A stretch of 64,000 bases of DNA from Proteinivorax tanatarense (GCF_040267685.1 NZ_CP158367.1:2914001-2978000); one strand, 5' to 3'; shown: positions 38,515 to 47,409, counted from the stretch's first letter. The notes: a model not told the origin generated them from the sequence alone. Numbers and translations are program-made.

Positions 38515-38539
38515 GTAATCAAAATACGCATTTGATTAC
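38515..38539 (+). repeat. Inverted repeat in front of the transposase ribosome-binding site
   Basis: GTAATCAAA and TTTGATTAC, nine bp each, are separated by 7 nt and end just before ATGAAAGGAGG. It could be an operator or an RNA hairpin that lowers transposase translation. Confidence 0.5.
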
Positions 38540-38558
38540 ATGAAAGGAGGAATATCCA

Positions 38559-39962
38559 ATGAAAAAATACGAACAAATTTCTTTTGCTAACTTTAACCAA
38601 GAATTTGATGAGCTGTTAAAATCTAAGCAACCTACCTTAATTGAGCTATTTAGCGATTTCTTAGAAGTGGATGAAATCATCCCGGCTTCGTTTTATGATG
38701 CTTACTATTCATCGTTAGGTAGAAATAGAGACTATTCTTTGTCGTCTATGATATCTGCTTTAATCTTGCAAAAGATTCTCTCATTACCCCACACTAAAAC
38801 TCTTCTAAACATTCTAGCTCTTTCCAAAGAGTTAAGAGATTTTTGTGGGTTTGACGATAAGTTGCCTGATCCAGCTCAATTCACTCGTTTTAAACAGAAT
38901 TTTCTACCACACATTGAGCAGATGTTTCATAATTTAGTGGATGATACTGAGGCTTTATGTCATGATATCAATGATGATCTAGCTGACATCTTAATCTCTG
39001 ATACCACGGGGTTTGAGGCCTTTGTTAAAGAAAATAACCCTAAGTTTTATGAAACGCTTCTAACCAGTGCAAAAAAGTATGCTAAAATTGAAAACTCTGT
39101 TAACCCTCATTCTCTTGCCGCAAGTAAGATGCCTAAAATGGCGTCTGCTAATAACGAGTTTAAGCTATCTCATTTAAACGGACACTTTGGCTATTATCTT
39201 AAAACAAACGTTGTTACTAACGGGCTTGGCATTGTTAGACATATAGATTTTTATGATTTAGACTTAGAAACCATTTCTCCTGAATTAAAAGATGAGTATG
39301 ATTCTAAAACTCTTATTCCCGTTTTAGAAAACTTTTTCAAAAAGCACCCTCTTTTAAAGTACAAGTACTTTCTTGGAGATGCTGGTTTTGACTCTTACGA
39401 TAATTATCGCTATCTTTATTGCGATAAGAATATGATCCCAATTATTCCTTTAAACCAAAGGCGTAAATCTGACTTGCCATCTTCAGGCTTTACAGATGAT
39501 GGCACCCCTACATGCCCTCACGATAGTTCATTAAAAATGAATTATGATGGTGTTGCCAGAGAAAAAGGAAGGGCTGATAGGGTTAAATTTAAGTGTCCTA
39601 AATCTAAAAAAAAAAGAGTAAATGGTAAGCAAAAAAGCACTTTAGATTGTCAAAACCCTTGTACTTCTTCCTCTTATGGTCGTGTAACTTATGTGCCTAT
39701 ACACAAAAACTATAGACTTAATTGTGCTATCCCCAGAGACTCTGAGAAATGGAGTAACTTATATAAGGTTAGAACAATATGTGAAAGAGCTATTGCCCAG
39801 CTTAAACACTCTATGTCTCTTAGATCCTCTAAGCTTTATAATACCAAGACTTTAAAAGCTGATATATTATTAGCGGCTATTACGCAGCTTACTGCGTTAA
39901 CTGTTCTGCATAGAGCGAACAACACATCAGCACCTATGTCAATTAAAAACCTTGTAGCATAG
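38559..39962 (+). CDS. IS transposase, DDE type with YREK motif
   Basis: 467 residues. The N-terminal 'DYSLSSMISALILQKIL' region looks like the DUF772 transposase domain. The catalytic core has 'ILISDTTGFEAF' (first Asp), 'YFLGDAGFDSYDNY' (second Asp) and 'YKVRTICERAIAQLK', an exact Y-x2-R-x3-E-x6-K match to the IS4-family YREK signature. GGAGG lies 8 nt before the ATG. No frameshift or truncation is seen. An IS1182-like assignment was considered, but the 11-bp target duplication favours IS4. Confidence 0.92.
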   Translation: MKKYEQISFANFNQEFDELLKSKQPTLIELFSDFLEVDEIIPASFYDAYYSSLGRNRDYSLSSMISALILQKILSLPHTKTLLNILALSKELRDFCGFDDKLPDPAQFTRFKQNFLPHIEQMFHNLVDDTEALCHDINDDLADILISDTTGFEAFVKENNPKFYETLLTSAKKYAKIENSVNPHSLAASKMPKMASANNEFKLSHLNGHFGYYLKTNVVTNGLGIVRHIDFYDLDLETISPELKDEYDSKTLIPVLENFFKKHPLLKYKYFLGDAGFDSYDNYRYLYCDKNMIPIIPLNQRRKSDLPSSGFTDDGTPTCPHDSSLKMNYDGVAREKGRADRVKFKCPKSKKKRVNGKQKSTLDCQNPCTSSSYGRVTYVPIHKNYRLNCAIPRDSEKWSNLYKVRTICERAIAQLKHSMSLRSSKLYNTKTLKADILLAAITQLTALTVLHRANNTSAPMSIKNLVA

Positions 39963-40056
39963 ACTGCTTATTTTCGCACCTGATTCTTCTTAAAAATACA
40001 TTTTTACATATTTTCGGTTGCTCTATTCTTTTTTAATTAACGCATTTTGCAATTAC

Positions 40057-40746
40057 CTAGAAAATAATCTTTATTCCTAAGCCAATTAATACAAAACCTC
40101 CTATTTTTTCAGCATTGTTTCCCATTACAGCACCTATGTACTTTCCAAAGATAAGCCCAATAGCGGACATGACGCCGCCAAAAAAACCGAAAGTTAAAAC
40201 TACTACTAGGGTTGAAAACCCTAAAGTCCCCAAGCTAAAACCTACAGAAAGAGCATCTAAGCTAACTCCTAAAGCCAGCATCAACAATGACAACCCTGTC
40301 AAGTTATTATTAGAGCATTTATCGCTGTCATCCTCTTTATCCTCTTTTAAAGACTCATATATCATATTAGCTCCAATCAACACTATTATGATACTACCTA
40401 AATATTGGGCTAGCTCTCCTAACATTCTCCCAAAAATCTGTCCAAAAAATAGGCCAATAAGGGGCATAAAAATATGAAAAAGACCGATAACCACACTCAC
40501 TTTGATTATTTCTTTAGCAGGCAACTTTTTCATGCCCACTCCTACACATAAGCTTATGGCATCGGTGCCAAGAGCCATAGCTATCAAAATCAAAGACAAC
40601 AATTCTCCCCAGTTAAAAGAGCTGCTGCCAGTAAAAACTTCAATATTTATTCTGCTTATTAAAAAAAGGGAAACTATCATAATTGGGGTTATTATGGGAA
40701 TTATTTTCTTAGGTGTTAGGTGAAATATAAAAATCCTTTTTGACAT
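40057..40746 (-). CDS. mntP: Putative manganese efflux pump MntP, last codon lost to the IS
   Basis: 229 residues. From about residue 47, 'LLSLILIAMALGTDAISLCV' and 'LMLALGVSLDALSVGFSLG' are the paired Asp motifs of MntP (YwlD). The first 45 residues add an extra basic, membrane-helix-like segment; the ribosome-binding site AGGAGG supports this longer start. The stop TAG at 40057-40059 is part of the IS end. Before insertion the protein would have ended in one more Phe, with the stop inside the ywlE ribosome-binding site. Function should be unaffected. Confidence 0.85.
   Translation of the reverse strand: MSKRIFIFHLTPKKIIPIITPIMIVSLFLISRINIEVFTGSSSFNWGELLSLILIAMALGTDAISLCVGVGMKKLPAKEIIKVSVVIGLFHIFMPLIGLFFGQIFGRMLGELAQYLGSIIIVLIGANMIYESLKEDKEDDSDKCSNNNLTGLSLLMLALGVSLDALSVGFSLGTLGFSTLVVVLTFGFFGGVMSAIGLIFGKYIGAVMGNNAEKIGGFVLIGLGIKIIF
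40060..40070. repeat. Target-site duplication, right copy
   Basis: The second copy of GAAAATAATCT. It encodes the last codons of mntP in the minus direction. Confidence 0.88.
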
Positions 40747-40782
40747 AACCTACCTCCTAAATATTTTTCATGCATAATATAT

Positions 40783-41823
40783 TCAAACTTGAACTATATT
40801 ATGTCCGCACGCTTTTAGAAGTCTATTCATAACGGCGTAGGATAAGTCATCCTTTCCACCTAACCCCATAGCTAAAATCACATCAACATCACTATAGTCC
40901 ATATCATGGAGATTTTTATATAAGCCAGCAGCTATATCTAAAGTGCTATTTAAAGACCCCATGGATATAAGCTTGTCTACATTTCTAAAATGGTGGGTAT
41001 ACTCTTCAAAAGCTAAAACCCCTATTTTTTTTCCTATATTTTTTTCCTGTTTTACTTTATTTTGAAGCACCTTTACTACATTACTGTATTCACCCACAAA
41101 CAGTGTCATAGGCGCTCTAGGGCTATAATGCTTATATTTCGTTCCTGGTGATAAAACTTTACCCCCAACATATTCTTTATGTCCTTCAGCATCTACCACT
41201 GACTTAATTTGCTTTTGAGTTATAAGCCCAGGTCGCAAAATAACTGGCTTTGGGGAGGTTAAATCTAAAACGGTGGATTCTAAACCCATGTCAGTTCTTC
41301 CCCCATCAACAATACAGTCAACTCTGCCATTTAGGTCTTTATAGGCATGATGAAAGCTTGTAGGACTAGGCCTTCCTGATCTATTGGCAGATGGAGCCGC
41401 TATTGGTATATCAGCTTCTTCCAGTATTCTTCTCGCAATTGAATGGGAAGGAATCCTAATAGCGACGGTTTCTAATCCACCACGTACTGTGCTAGGTACT
41501 GTTTCTTTGTTTGCCAAAAGAATAAGGGTTAAGGGGCCTGGCCAAAAATTATGACCTAATTTATCAGCACATTTAGGTATATTAACTGCTAGTTTTCGTA
41601 ACCAGTTAATACAAGGGACATGTATTATTAAAGGGTTATCAGCAGGACGTCCTTTAGCTTTAAATATTTTTTCGACAGCATTTGTGTCTAAAGCATGTGC
41701 CCCCAATCCATAAACCGTTTCTGTGGGGAAAACCACTGTCTTGCCGTCTTTGAGAGATTGAGCAGCAAAACCTATGTCGCGATTATTATTTTTTAGAATT
41801 TTTGTATTAGTATTATAAGTCAT
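40783..41823 (-). CDS. tsaC: L-threonylcarbamoyladenylate synthase
   Basis: 346 residues (YwlC/Sua5 type). The YrdC domain has 'VVFPTETVYGLGAHALD' and 'KGRPADNPLIIHV', followed by 'APSANRSGRPSPTSFHHA', and is joined to a C-terminal Sua5 domain. It makes threonylcarbamoyl-AMP for the t6A37 modification of tRNAs that read ANN codons. Its ATG overlaps the yibE/F stop by one nt. Confidence 0.95.
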   Translation of the reverse strand: MTYNTNTKILKNNNRDIGFAAQSLKDGKTVVFPTETVYGLGAHALDTNAVEKIFKAKGRPADNPLIIHVPCINWLRKLAVNIPKCADKLGHNFWPGPLTLILLANKETVPSTVRGGLETVAIRIPSHSIARRILEEADIPIAAPSANRSGRPSPTSFHHAYKDLNGRVDCIVDGGRTDMGLESTVLDLTSPKPVILRPGLITQKQIKSVVDAEGHKEYVGGKVLSPGTKYKHYSPRAPMTLFVGEYSNVVKVLQNKVKQEKNIGKKIGVLAFEEYTHHFRNVDKLISMGSLNSTLDIAAGLYKNLHDMDYSDVDVILAMGLGGKDDLSYAVMNRLLKACGHNIVQV

Positions 41824-42983
41824 TAAATCTTTTTACTCCTTACTCCTTTATTATGATGAATTAACGCGGCTATAGAAGCAGTAATAGGTATAGCCACAAT
41901 TAGCCCTAAACTTCCCACCAATGCTCTTACAATTTCTGTTGCTATTAAATCAGAGTTAATAATAGCTCCAAAGGGCTGTTCATAAGCTTTAAACAACAAC
42001 AATAGTGGCAAGGCACTTCCCGTGTAAGCAAGGATTAACGTGTTTACCATAGTGCCCATTATATCCCGTCCCACGTTCATTCCAGCAGCAAAAAGTTCCC
42101 CTGCCTTTAGCTTTGGATTAGCAATTTTAATTTCTTCAATTGCTGAAGCAATGGACATAGTTACGTCTAAAATAGCTCCTAAAGCTCCTATAATAATTCC
42201 CGCTAGTAAAATTCCCCTTACATCAAAATCCACACCTTCCTCGATAAACTGTAACATCTGAGCTTCTTCAGAAACGTATCCTGTCAAATTTGCCGCATTA
42301 GCAAACACCCAAGCTAAAATTCCAGATAATAACAGTCCTACTGCAGTACCCAAAATTGCTGCAAAGCTTTTTGAGTTGGCTCCACCAATAATTAACAACG
42401 TAAAAATAGATACCAAAACTGAAAAAGCAACCGTCAACAACAAAGGGTTATACCCTTCCATCATCAAAGGTAAAATAATATAAATAACTGTAAGGCCCAT
42501 TAAAACTAATGTAATTAGAGCTTTTATTCCTTTAAATCCACCGATAGCTAATAGAGCGATAACAAAAATAGCAATCAGTATATAAACAATATGATCTCTA
42601 ATAATTTCATCAACACCTATTGTAGTAATTTCGCCATCTGCTGTTTCAATATAGACCATCACCCTATCTCCAGCAGATAACTCAAGGGTGTTGATTCCAA
42701 AAAGCATGTGCTCAAGTTCAAATTCCTGTCCTTCAAATTCACCTTGAGTAATTTTTACCCTCAACTGTTGAGTCCCCTGCTCCCAGTACTCTTCACCTTC
42801 TACAGGGTCGCTTGCATACAAAATCTCTCCTCTTACTAATTCCACATCTACACCTTCATCGTCAAAGGGGGGGATATCATCTTGGGGCACACCTTCTTCT
42901 CCATCAAATCCTAATGCAAAAACAGGAAAAGATATTAGAACAGCAAGCAATATTATAAAGCTAAAAATCCTCTTAACATTCAT
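41823..42983 (-). CDS. YibE/F-like multipass membrane protein
   Basis: About 386 residues: signal or anchor helix, an exported beta domain of roughly 100 residues ('LRVKITQGEFEGQEFELEHM'), then seven or so membrane helices ('GGFKGIKALITLVLMGLTVI', 'GAILDVTMSIASAIEEI'). It matches the YibE/F family, whose function is unknown. I chose the ATG at 42983 (AGGAGG upstream), which overlaps the end of fur by 11 nt. Coupling to fur suggests a link to metal stress, by inference. Confidence 0.85.
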   Translation of the reverse strand: MNVKRIFSFIILLAVLISFPVFALGFDGEEGVPQDDIPPFDDEGVDVELVRGEILYASDPVEGEEYWEQGTQQLRVKITQGEFEGQEFELEHMLFGINTLELSAGDRVMVYIETADGEITTIGVDEIIRDHIVYILIAIFVIALLAIGGFKGIKALITLVLMGLTVIYIILPLMMEGYNPLLLTVAFSVLVSIFTLLIIGGANSKSFAAILGTAVGLLLSGILAWVFANAANLTGYVSEEAQMLQFIEEGVDFDVRGILLAGIIIGALGAILDVTMSIASAIEEIKIANPKLKAGELFAAGMNVGRDIMGTMVNTLILAYTGSALPLLLLFKAYEQPFGAIINSDLIATEIVRALVGSLGLIVAIPITASIAALIHHNKGVRSKKI

Positions 42984-43419
42984 TGCTACAATCCTCCTGA
43001 CACTGATGACATATTCCATAAAACTTTAGCTGATGGCCTGAAATATTAAATTTATATTTATGTTCTATTCTATCCTCCAAAACTTCTAACAAATCTTCCG
43101 CAACTTCATAGACCCCATCACATGATGTGCAAATCAAATGATGATGATGATGTTCTTCTTCCCAAAGCTCATACCTACTGCGCCCATCACCAAAATTCAA
43201 TTTATGTAGTATTTTTAGTTCTTCAAACAACTCTAAGGCCCTGTAAACAGTTGCTAGTCCTATATCGGGGTTTATCTTATTTGCTTTTTCATGTATTTCC
43301 TCAGCGCTCATATGCTGTTGCCTATTTTTTAATATTATTTCAAGTATGGTTTGTCTTTGGTTAGTTATTTTATAGCCGCTACTTTCTAATAGACTATACG
43401 CCCTTTGTGAAATTCCCAT
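42973..43419 (-). CDS. Fur-family metal-responsive repressor
   Basis: 148 residues: winged helix ('HMSAEEIHEKANKINPDIGL', 'ATVYRALELFEELKIL'), metal site 'EEEHHHHHLICTSCDGVYE', and C-terminal 'CHQCQEDCSNEC'. Which member it is (Fur, PerR or Zur) cannot be decided; extra cysteines at the end are unusual. A box close to the Per/Fur consensus lies 24 bp upstream of its start, which suggests autoregulation. Confidence 0.92.
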   Translation of the reverse strand: MGISQRAYSLLESSGYKITNQRQTILEIILKNRQQHMSAEEIHEKANKINPDIGLATVYRALELFEELKILHKLNFGDGRSRYELWEEEHHHHHLICTSCDGVYEVAEDLLEVLEDRIEHKYKFNISGHQLKFYGICHQCQEDCSNEC

Positions 43420-43442
43420 GTCATAACCTCCTATACTAAATC

Positions 43443-43457
43443 TTATAAAAATTATAG
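43443..43457. promoter_or_regulatory. Per/Fur-box-like operator upstream of the Fur-family gene
   Basis: TTATAAAAATTATAG matches the PerR-type 7-1-7 consensus TTATAATNATTATAA at 12 of 14 defined positions. It sits upstream of the Fur-family start codon where an autoregulatory site would be. Confidence 0.5.
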
Positions 43458-43553
43458 TTTACACAACTTATAAAGTCAAACAAATTGCACAAGTGACTCT
43501 ATATTATAGTTATTTTATACCTAACTATTTAATTTAACACATTTATTATATAA

Positions 43554-43588
43554 AAAATAGGGTGTACAGCAAAACTGCGCACCCTTAA
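43554..43588 (-). terminator. Terminator of the Na/Pi transporter gene
   Basis: GGGTG-C/T-GCAG stem around TTTTG with complementary CTG-TACACCC, then TATTTTTT on the minus strand. Confidence 0.8.
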
Positions 43589-43600
43589 AATCTTATTAAA

Positions 43601-45202
43601 CTAGAACTCACCTAGAACTACCTGAGCTATGTTTGTGGCATGATCCCCAATTCTCTCCATATTACTTAAAATATCCAGATAAACCACCCCAGACATAGGA
43701 TAGCACTTGCCTTTGTTAATCCTTTGAATATGCCTATCCCTTAATTCCTTTTCTAAATCGTCTATATAGTCATCATCTTTAATAACCTCTCTAGCTAACT
43801 GGTGATCATTTTCCTTAAATGCCCTCATAGCTTTATCGGTAATTGCGGACACTTGCTCAAACATACTCTGAATTTCTTCTCTAGCTTGATCTGAAAAAGG
43901 CAAATCATCTTCTATTTTGTGAATACATAAGTCCGCTACATTTTCAGAATGGTCACCTATTCTTTCAATGTCATTAATTGCATGTAATAGCATAGTTAAA
44001 CGTTTAGCATCCACTCCAGAAAGTCCTTTGTTGGACAGCTCAGAAAGATATATAGCTATCTCCTGCTCCAATTCATCAACAACTTCCTCTCTTTGCTGAA
44101 CATCCTTTAAATAATCCTTCTGGTTTTTAAATAAAATATTTAGGGAGTCCTCTAACATTGTACCGGCTATTTCTCCCATCCGGGCAACTTCCTTCTCTCC
44201 AGCACCTAACGCTAGTGAAGGGGTTTTAAATAATCTTCTGTCAATATATTTAATTCCTCTTTCAATGATTAATTCTTCTCCTGGAACAAGTCTGGTAATC
44301 AACATTACAAACCAGCTAACAAAAGGTAAAAACAGTATTGTGTTAGCAATATTAAAAATAGTATGGGCCATCGCTGTTTGCCTAGCCACGGTATCCCAAT
44401 TTGATTCTATAAAAACAGTAAACCATGGTAAAATCAGTAAGAAAATCAATGCCCCAATTAAATTAAAAATTACATGGGATACTGCGGCTCTTCTGGCAGT
44501 TAAGTTTGCCCCTATTGCCGCTAGCATTGCTGTTACGCAAGTGCCTATATTAGTACCTAAAATCAAAGCTAAGGCACTATCTAATTCTAAAACTCCAGCT
44601 TGAGTCATAGATATAATAACTGCCGTTGATGCACTACTACTTTGTACTGCAATTGTAAATAACGCACCAACAAACATGCCTAACAGTGGGTTTTGACCAA
44701 ACGTTTTTAGCATATCTAAAAATGGAGGATAATTTTCTAACACTCTTAAAGAGTCTGACATGATAGTCATACCTAAAAGAAGAATTCCAAAACCTAGTAG
44801 ACCTTTGCCTAGGTGACGGTAAATTCTTTTTTTGACAAAGTAGTGCATCACTACACCGACAGCAATCATAGGTAAGGCAAAGGCATCAATTGCTTGAAAA
44901 GATATTAGTTGGGCAGTTACAGTTGTCCCTACATTAGCACCAAATATAGTGCCAACAGCTTGAGTCAAGTTCATAAGTCCCGCATTAACAAATCCTACAA
45001 CCATTACAGTTGTAGTGCTGCTACTTTGTACAAGTACTGTTAATAACGCACCTGTAAATGTTGCAATAAATCTATTGCTTGTCATCACTTCCAATATTCT
45101 TCGCAATTTGTTACCTGCAGACCGTTGTAACCCTTCACTCATTAGCTGCATCCCCAAAACAAATAGCCCTAATCCGCCAATAGCTCCAAAGAAAGTCTCC
45201 AT
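43601..45202 (-). CDS. Na/Pi cotransporter family protein with PhoU domain
   Basis: About 533 residues from the ATG at 45202 (GGAGG upstream). Two inverted repeats, each with a QSSS motif ('LVQSSSTTTVMVVGFVNAGL' and 'AVQSSSASTAVIISMTQAGV'), form the NptA/YjbB transporter. A cytoplasmic PhoU-like helical domain (about 340-533) follows. It is expected to move phosphate with Na+, in line with the predicted sodium economy of this organism. Monocistronic. Confidence 0.92.
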   Translation of the reverse strand: METFFGAIGGLGLFVLGMQLMSEGLQRSAGNKLRRILEVMTSNRFIATFTGALLTVLVQSSSTTTVMVVGFVNAGLMNLTQAVGTIFGANVGTTVTAQLISFQAIDAFALPMIAVGVVMHYFVKKRIYRHLGKGLLGFGILLLGMTIMSDSLRVLENYPPFLDMLKTFGQNPLLGMFVGALFTIAVQSSSASTAVIISMTQAGVLELDSALALILGTNIGTCVTAMLAAIGANLTARRAAVSHVIFNLIGALIFLLILPWFTVFIESNWDTVARQTAMAHTIFNIANTILFLPFVSWFVMLITRLVPGEELIIERGIKYIDRRLFKTPSLALGAGEKEVARMGEIAGTMLEDSLNILFKNQKDYLKDVQQREEVVDELEQEIAIYLSELSNKGLSGVDAKRLTMLLHAINDIERIGDHSENVADLCIHKIEDDLPFSDQAREEIQSMFEQVSAITDKAMRAFKENDHQLAREVIKDDDYIDDLEKELRDRHIQRINKGKCYPMSGVVYLDILSNMERIGDHATNIAQVVLGEF

Positions 45203-45322
45203 GGCATTATGCCTCCATTCATACTCGATTTTCATACCATAATCCATACTATCACATTTTAAACTGTAGTCAATAAATCTATAACTCTATAAAGTAAACT
45301 TTTTGTTACAAAATTACAAAGT

Positions 45323-45361
45323 AAAAAGGAAGTGCTTTAACTATAGTTTAAGCAACTTCCT
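45323..45361 (-). terminator. Terminator after the selenium/sulfur cluster
   Basis: AGGAAGT-GCTT...AAGC-ACTTCCT stem with one bulge, followed by TTTTTAC on the minus strand. Confidence 0.8.
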
Positions 45362-45371
45362 CAAAAAACAA

Positions 45372-45593
45372 TCAAATATAATGAATACCTTCTACTTCCA
45401 CCTCATTTTCTTTAAGAAATCTTAAGGCTTGCTCTTCGATGTCTAGCTCACACTGTATGGCGAGACCACAGTCAGAACTAATCTCTCTAGGCACCGGCCT
45501 AACTCTCAGAGAGACATCATGTTGTTTAAGCACTTCCTCAGCCTTTATACTGTCATAAGTAGTTGGAAAAGTAATTAAGAGCTTTTTCTTCAC
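45372..45593 (-). CDS. DUF3343 protein, putative Se/S carrier-like
   Basis: 73 residues. 'LLITFPTTYDSIKAEEVLKQ' and 'VRPVPREISSDCGLAIQCEL' fit DUF3343. The conserved Cys sits in 'SSDCGLAI'. The family travels with YedE and YedF-type genes in selenium-using anaerobes. It starts at GTG, next to the TusA-like stop. Confidence 0.85.
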   Translation of the reverse strand: MKKKLLITFPTTYDSIKAEEVLKQHDVSLRVRPVPREISSDCGLAIQCELDIEEQALRFLKENEVEVEGIHYI

Positions 45594-45797
45594 TTAGCAT
45601 TCCACCTTTATTATTATGTCTTCTCCTTCCTCTTCTATTGTATACTTAATTTTATTATTTTTACAGAACCTAAGTATATTTTCTTTTGCAACTTGCGAAT
45701 CTACTATAGCTATAAAATCCTGACCTGTTTCATATTGAGTTTTAAACTCCAAAAGTGGTTGTGGACAATCTAAGCCTCTAACGTCCAATTGATACAT
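45594..45797 (-). CDS. TusA/YedF-like sulfur (selenium) carrier
   Basis: 67 residues. The signature 'YQLDVRGLDCPQPLLEFKTQ' contains the CPxP motif with the sulfur-accepting Cys. It probably shuttles persulfide or selenium delivered by the YedE channel. It overlaps the YedE gene by 20 nt and touches the DUF3343 gene. No YedF C-terminal domain is fused to it; the adjacent DUF3343 may supply that part. Confidence 0.9.
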   Translation of the reverse strand: MYQLDVRGLDCPQPLLEFKTQYETGQDFIAIVDSQVAKENILRFCKNNKIKYTIEEEGEDIIIKVEC

Positions 45798-46854
45798 CCT
45801 TATTCCTCCTAACCATAATTTTTTTACTATGAGCAGCTACTATAACAGCTAATATAAGGAAACTAATCACCAATGCTATTTTCCCATTTATAGGAACTCC
45901 TGCCGGACTAGCCGCTGTTTCAAAGTTATGAACAACAGCCCCGCCTACAATCATACCTAAAACTGTAAAAGCAGCATCTAGGTTGCCCTGTCCCGTTAAT
46001 ATTAACTGTCTCAAAGGACAACCACCAAGTAATATAGCACAAAAGCCAACTAGAGTGAGTCCTAAAAAATTCCAAATATGTTCTGTATGTGCTACATTTT
46101 GTTCAGCGAATCCTAAACTAAAGTTTCCTAAGGCTAAGTTGGTTATAAAAGCCGCAATTAAAATTCCTAAAAACCCTGACACCATATGAAAATCTTTAAT
46201 CATAATTACATCTCTAATTCCTCCTGCCATACAAAGCCTTGAACGCTGTGCTAACATCCCAACTAAAATACCTACACCTAAAGCTATTATAATAGGCGCC
46301 GTAGCGGAACCAGGACCTTCTGTACTAAAGTTTATAAATCCAGGTTTTATAACAACAAATATTAGCAACATAACAAAAAAAGCCGGCATTACGTATCCAC
46401 TAGTTTTATTTTGCTGCTTGGTAGCTTTCCCTAATGAAAATCCTCCTTTTAAAGCTTTCAACCCAAGGTATATACCAAAAATAAAACCAAACAAACCAAT
46501 AATGGCATTTAAGTCTCCTCCCGCTATCCTTAATACCATTCTTAGCGGACACCCTAAAAATACCATTGCACCTACCATCATAAATATAGCTATAAAAAAT
46601 CTTAGTAAAGGTGAAGAACCGGATTCAACCTTAAACTCATTTTTCGTAAGGGATATCATAAAAGCTCCTAATACTAATCCTGCTATCTCAGGCCGTAAGT
46701 ATTGCACAACACCAGCCTGATGCATATTTAATCCCCCTGCAATATCCCTTAAAAAGCAAGCAATGCAAAACCCCATGTTAACTGGGTTGCCTAGCTTTGT
46801 TAAAATAGCACTTATAAATCCAACTATGATTCCCACTGTCAGAAGTTTTTTCAA
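45778..46854 (-). CDS. yedE: YedE/YeeE-type selenium or thiosulfate transporter
   Basis: 358 residues with nine to ten membrane helices. Two repeats with the conserved Cys motifs 'GCPLRMVLRIAGGDLNAIIG' and 'GGCPLRQLILTGQGNLDAAF', and 'QRSRLCMAGGIRD', mark the family. These proteins import thiosulfate or selenium compounds through a cysteine relay. It starts at TTG behind AAGGATG. A promoter with palindromes lies upstream. Confidence 0.9.
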   Translation of the reverse strand: MKKLLTVGIIVGFISAILTKLGNPVNMGFCIACFLRDIAGGLNMHQAGVVQYLRPEIAGLVLGAFMISLTKNEFKVESGSSPLLRFFIAIFMMVGAMVFLGCPLRMVLRIAGGDLNAIIGLFGFIFGIYLGLKALKGGFSLGKATKQQNKTSGYVMPAFFVMLLIFVVIKPGFINFSTEGPGSATAPIIIALGVGILVGMLAQRSRLCMAGGIRDVIMIKDFHMVSGFLGILIAAFITNLALGNFSLGFAEQNVAHTEHIWNFLGLTLVGFCAILLGGCPLRQLILTGQGNLDAAFTVLGMIVGGAVVHNFETAASPAGVPINGKIALVISFLILAVIVAAHSKKIMVRRNKDVSIGR

Positions 46855-46944
46855 CTAATTCACATCCTTTTTGTTTTTTATCCGTATATATTCTTCGACA
46901 ATTTTTTATAAGCTCCTGTTAATATCTATATAAAATTTCCTTAT

Positions 46945-46990
46945 ATGGTATTCTCTACCATGTATATATGGTTACTATATTACCTGTCAA
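46945..46990 (-). promoter_or_regulatory. Promoter and overlapping palindromes upstream of yedE
   Basis: TTGACA (46985-46990), a 16-bp spacer and TATATA (46963-46968) read toward yedE. The perfect repeat ATGGTA-TTCTC-TACCAT (46945-46961) and the near-palindrome CCATGTATATATGG (46958-46971) overlap the -10 and start region. They look like a repressor operator. Confidence 0.55.
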
Positions 46991-46992
46991 AT

Positions 46993-47030
46993 AAAAATAA
47001 CGTCAATCAAAAAGTGATTGACGTCATTTT
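46993..47030 (-). terminator. Terminator of iscU
   Basis: AACGTCAATCA and TGATTGACGTC form a 10-bp stem; TTATTTTTATTTG follows on the minus strand. The yedE promoter lies directly beyond it. Confidence 0.85.
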
Positions 47031-47040
47031 TAAAATGTTC

Positions 47041-47409
47041 TTATTTATTATTTTTTTTGTAGTCTTCTATTGCTGTCTTTAGCGCATCGGCCGCTAAGTT
47101 TGAGCAATGCATCTTAACTGGTGGCAGCCCACCTAATTCTTCAGCAACTTGCTTGTTTGTTAATTCTAAAGCCTCGTCGATAGTTTTGTCTACCGCCATT
47201 TCAGTAATCACACTACTGGTAGCGATAGCGGCGCCACATCCAAAGGTGCGGAATTTTATATCTTTAATAACATTATCTTCAACTTTTAAATATATTCTCA
47301 TGATATCTCCACATTTAACATTTCCTACTTCACCTACACCGTCAGCATCTTCTATTTCCCCTACATTCCTTGGATTTTGAAAATGATCCATTACTTTTTC
47401 TGTGTACAT
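47041..47409 (-). CDS. iscU: Iron-sulfur cluster scaffold NifU/IscU
   Basis: About 122 residues with the three cluster cysteines in 'VGNVKCGDIMRIYL', 'FGCGAAIATSSVITEMA' and 'VKMHCSNLAADAL', plus the conserved Asp after the first Cys. It builds Fe-S clusters with sulfur from IscS. I prefer the ATG at 47409 (GGGGAG upstream). The gene overlaps the iscS end by about 19 nt. Confidence 0.95.
   Translation of the reverse strand: MYTEKVMDHFQNPRNVGEIEDADGVGEVGNVKCGDIMRIYLKVEDNVIKDIKFRTFGCGAAIATSSVITEMAVDKTIDEALELTNKQVAEELGGLPPVKMHCSNLAADALKTAIEDYKKNNK

Larger units (their letters stand above)
38424..40059 (+). mobile_element. Intact IS element, IS4-like, 1,636 bp
   Basis: Bounded by imperfect 16-bp terminal inverted repeats: TAGGCGATTGCAAAAC at the left and TAGGTAATTGCAAAAT (complement) at the right, 13 of 16 matching. 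An 11-bp target duplication flanks it. It contains one transposase gene and, ahead of that, an 18-bp palindrome and a 9-bp inverted repeat. It lies between mntP and ywlE in the opposite orientation to them. Everything needed for movement looks intact, so insertion is probably recent. Confidence 0.9.
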
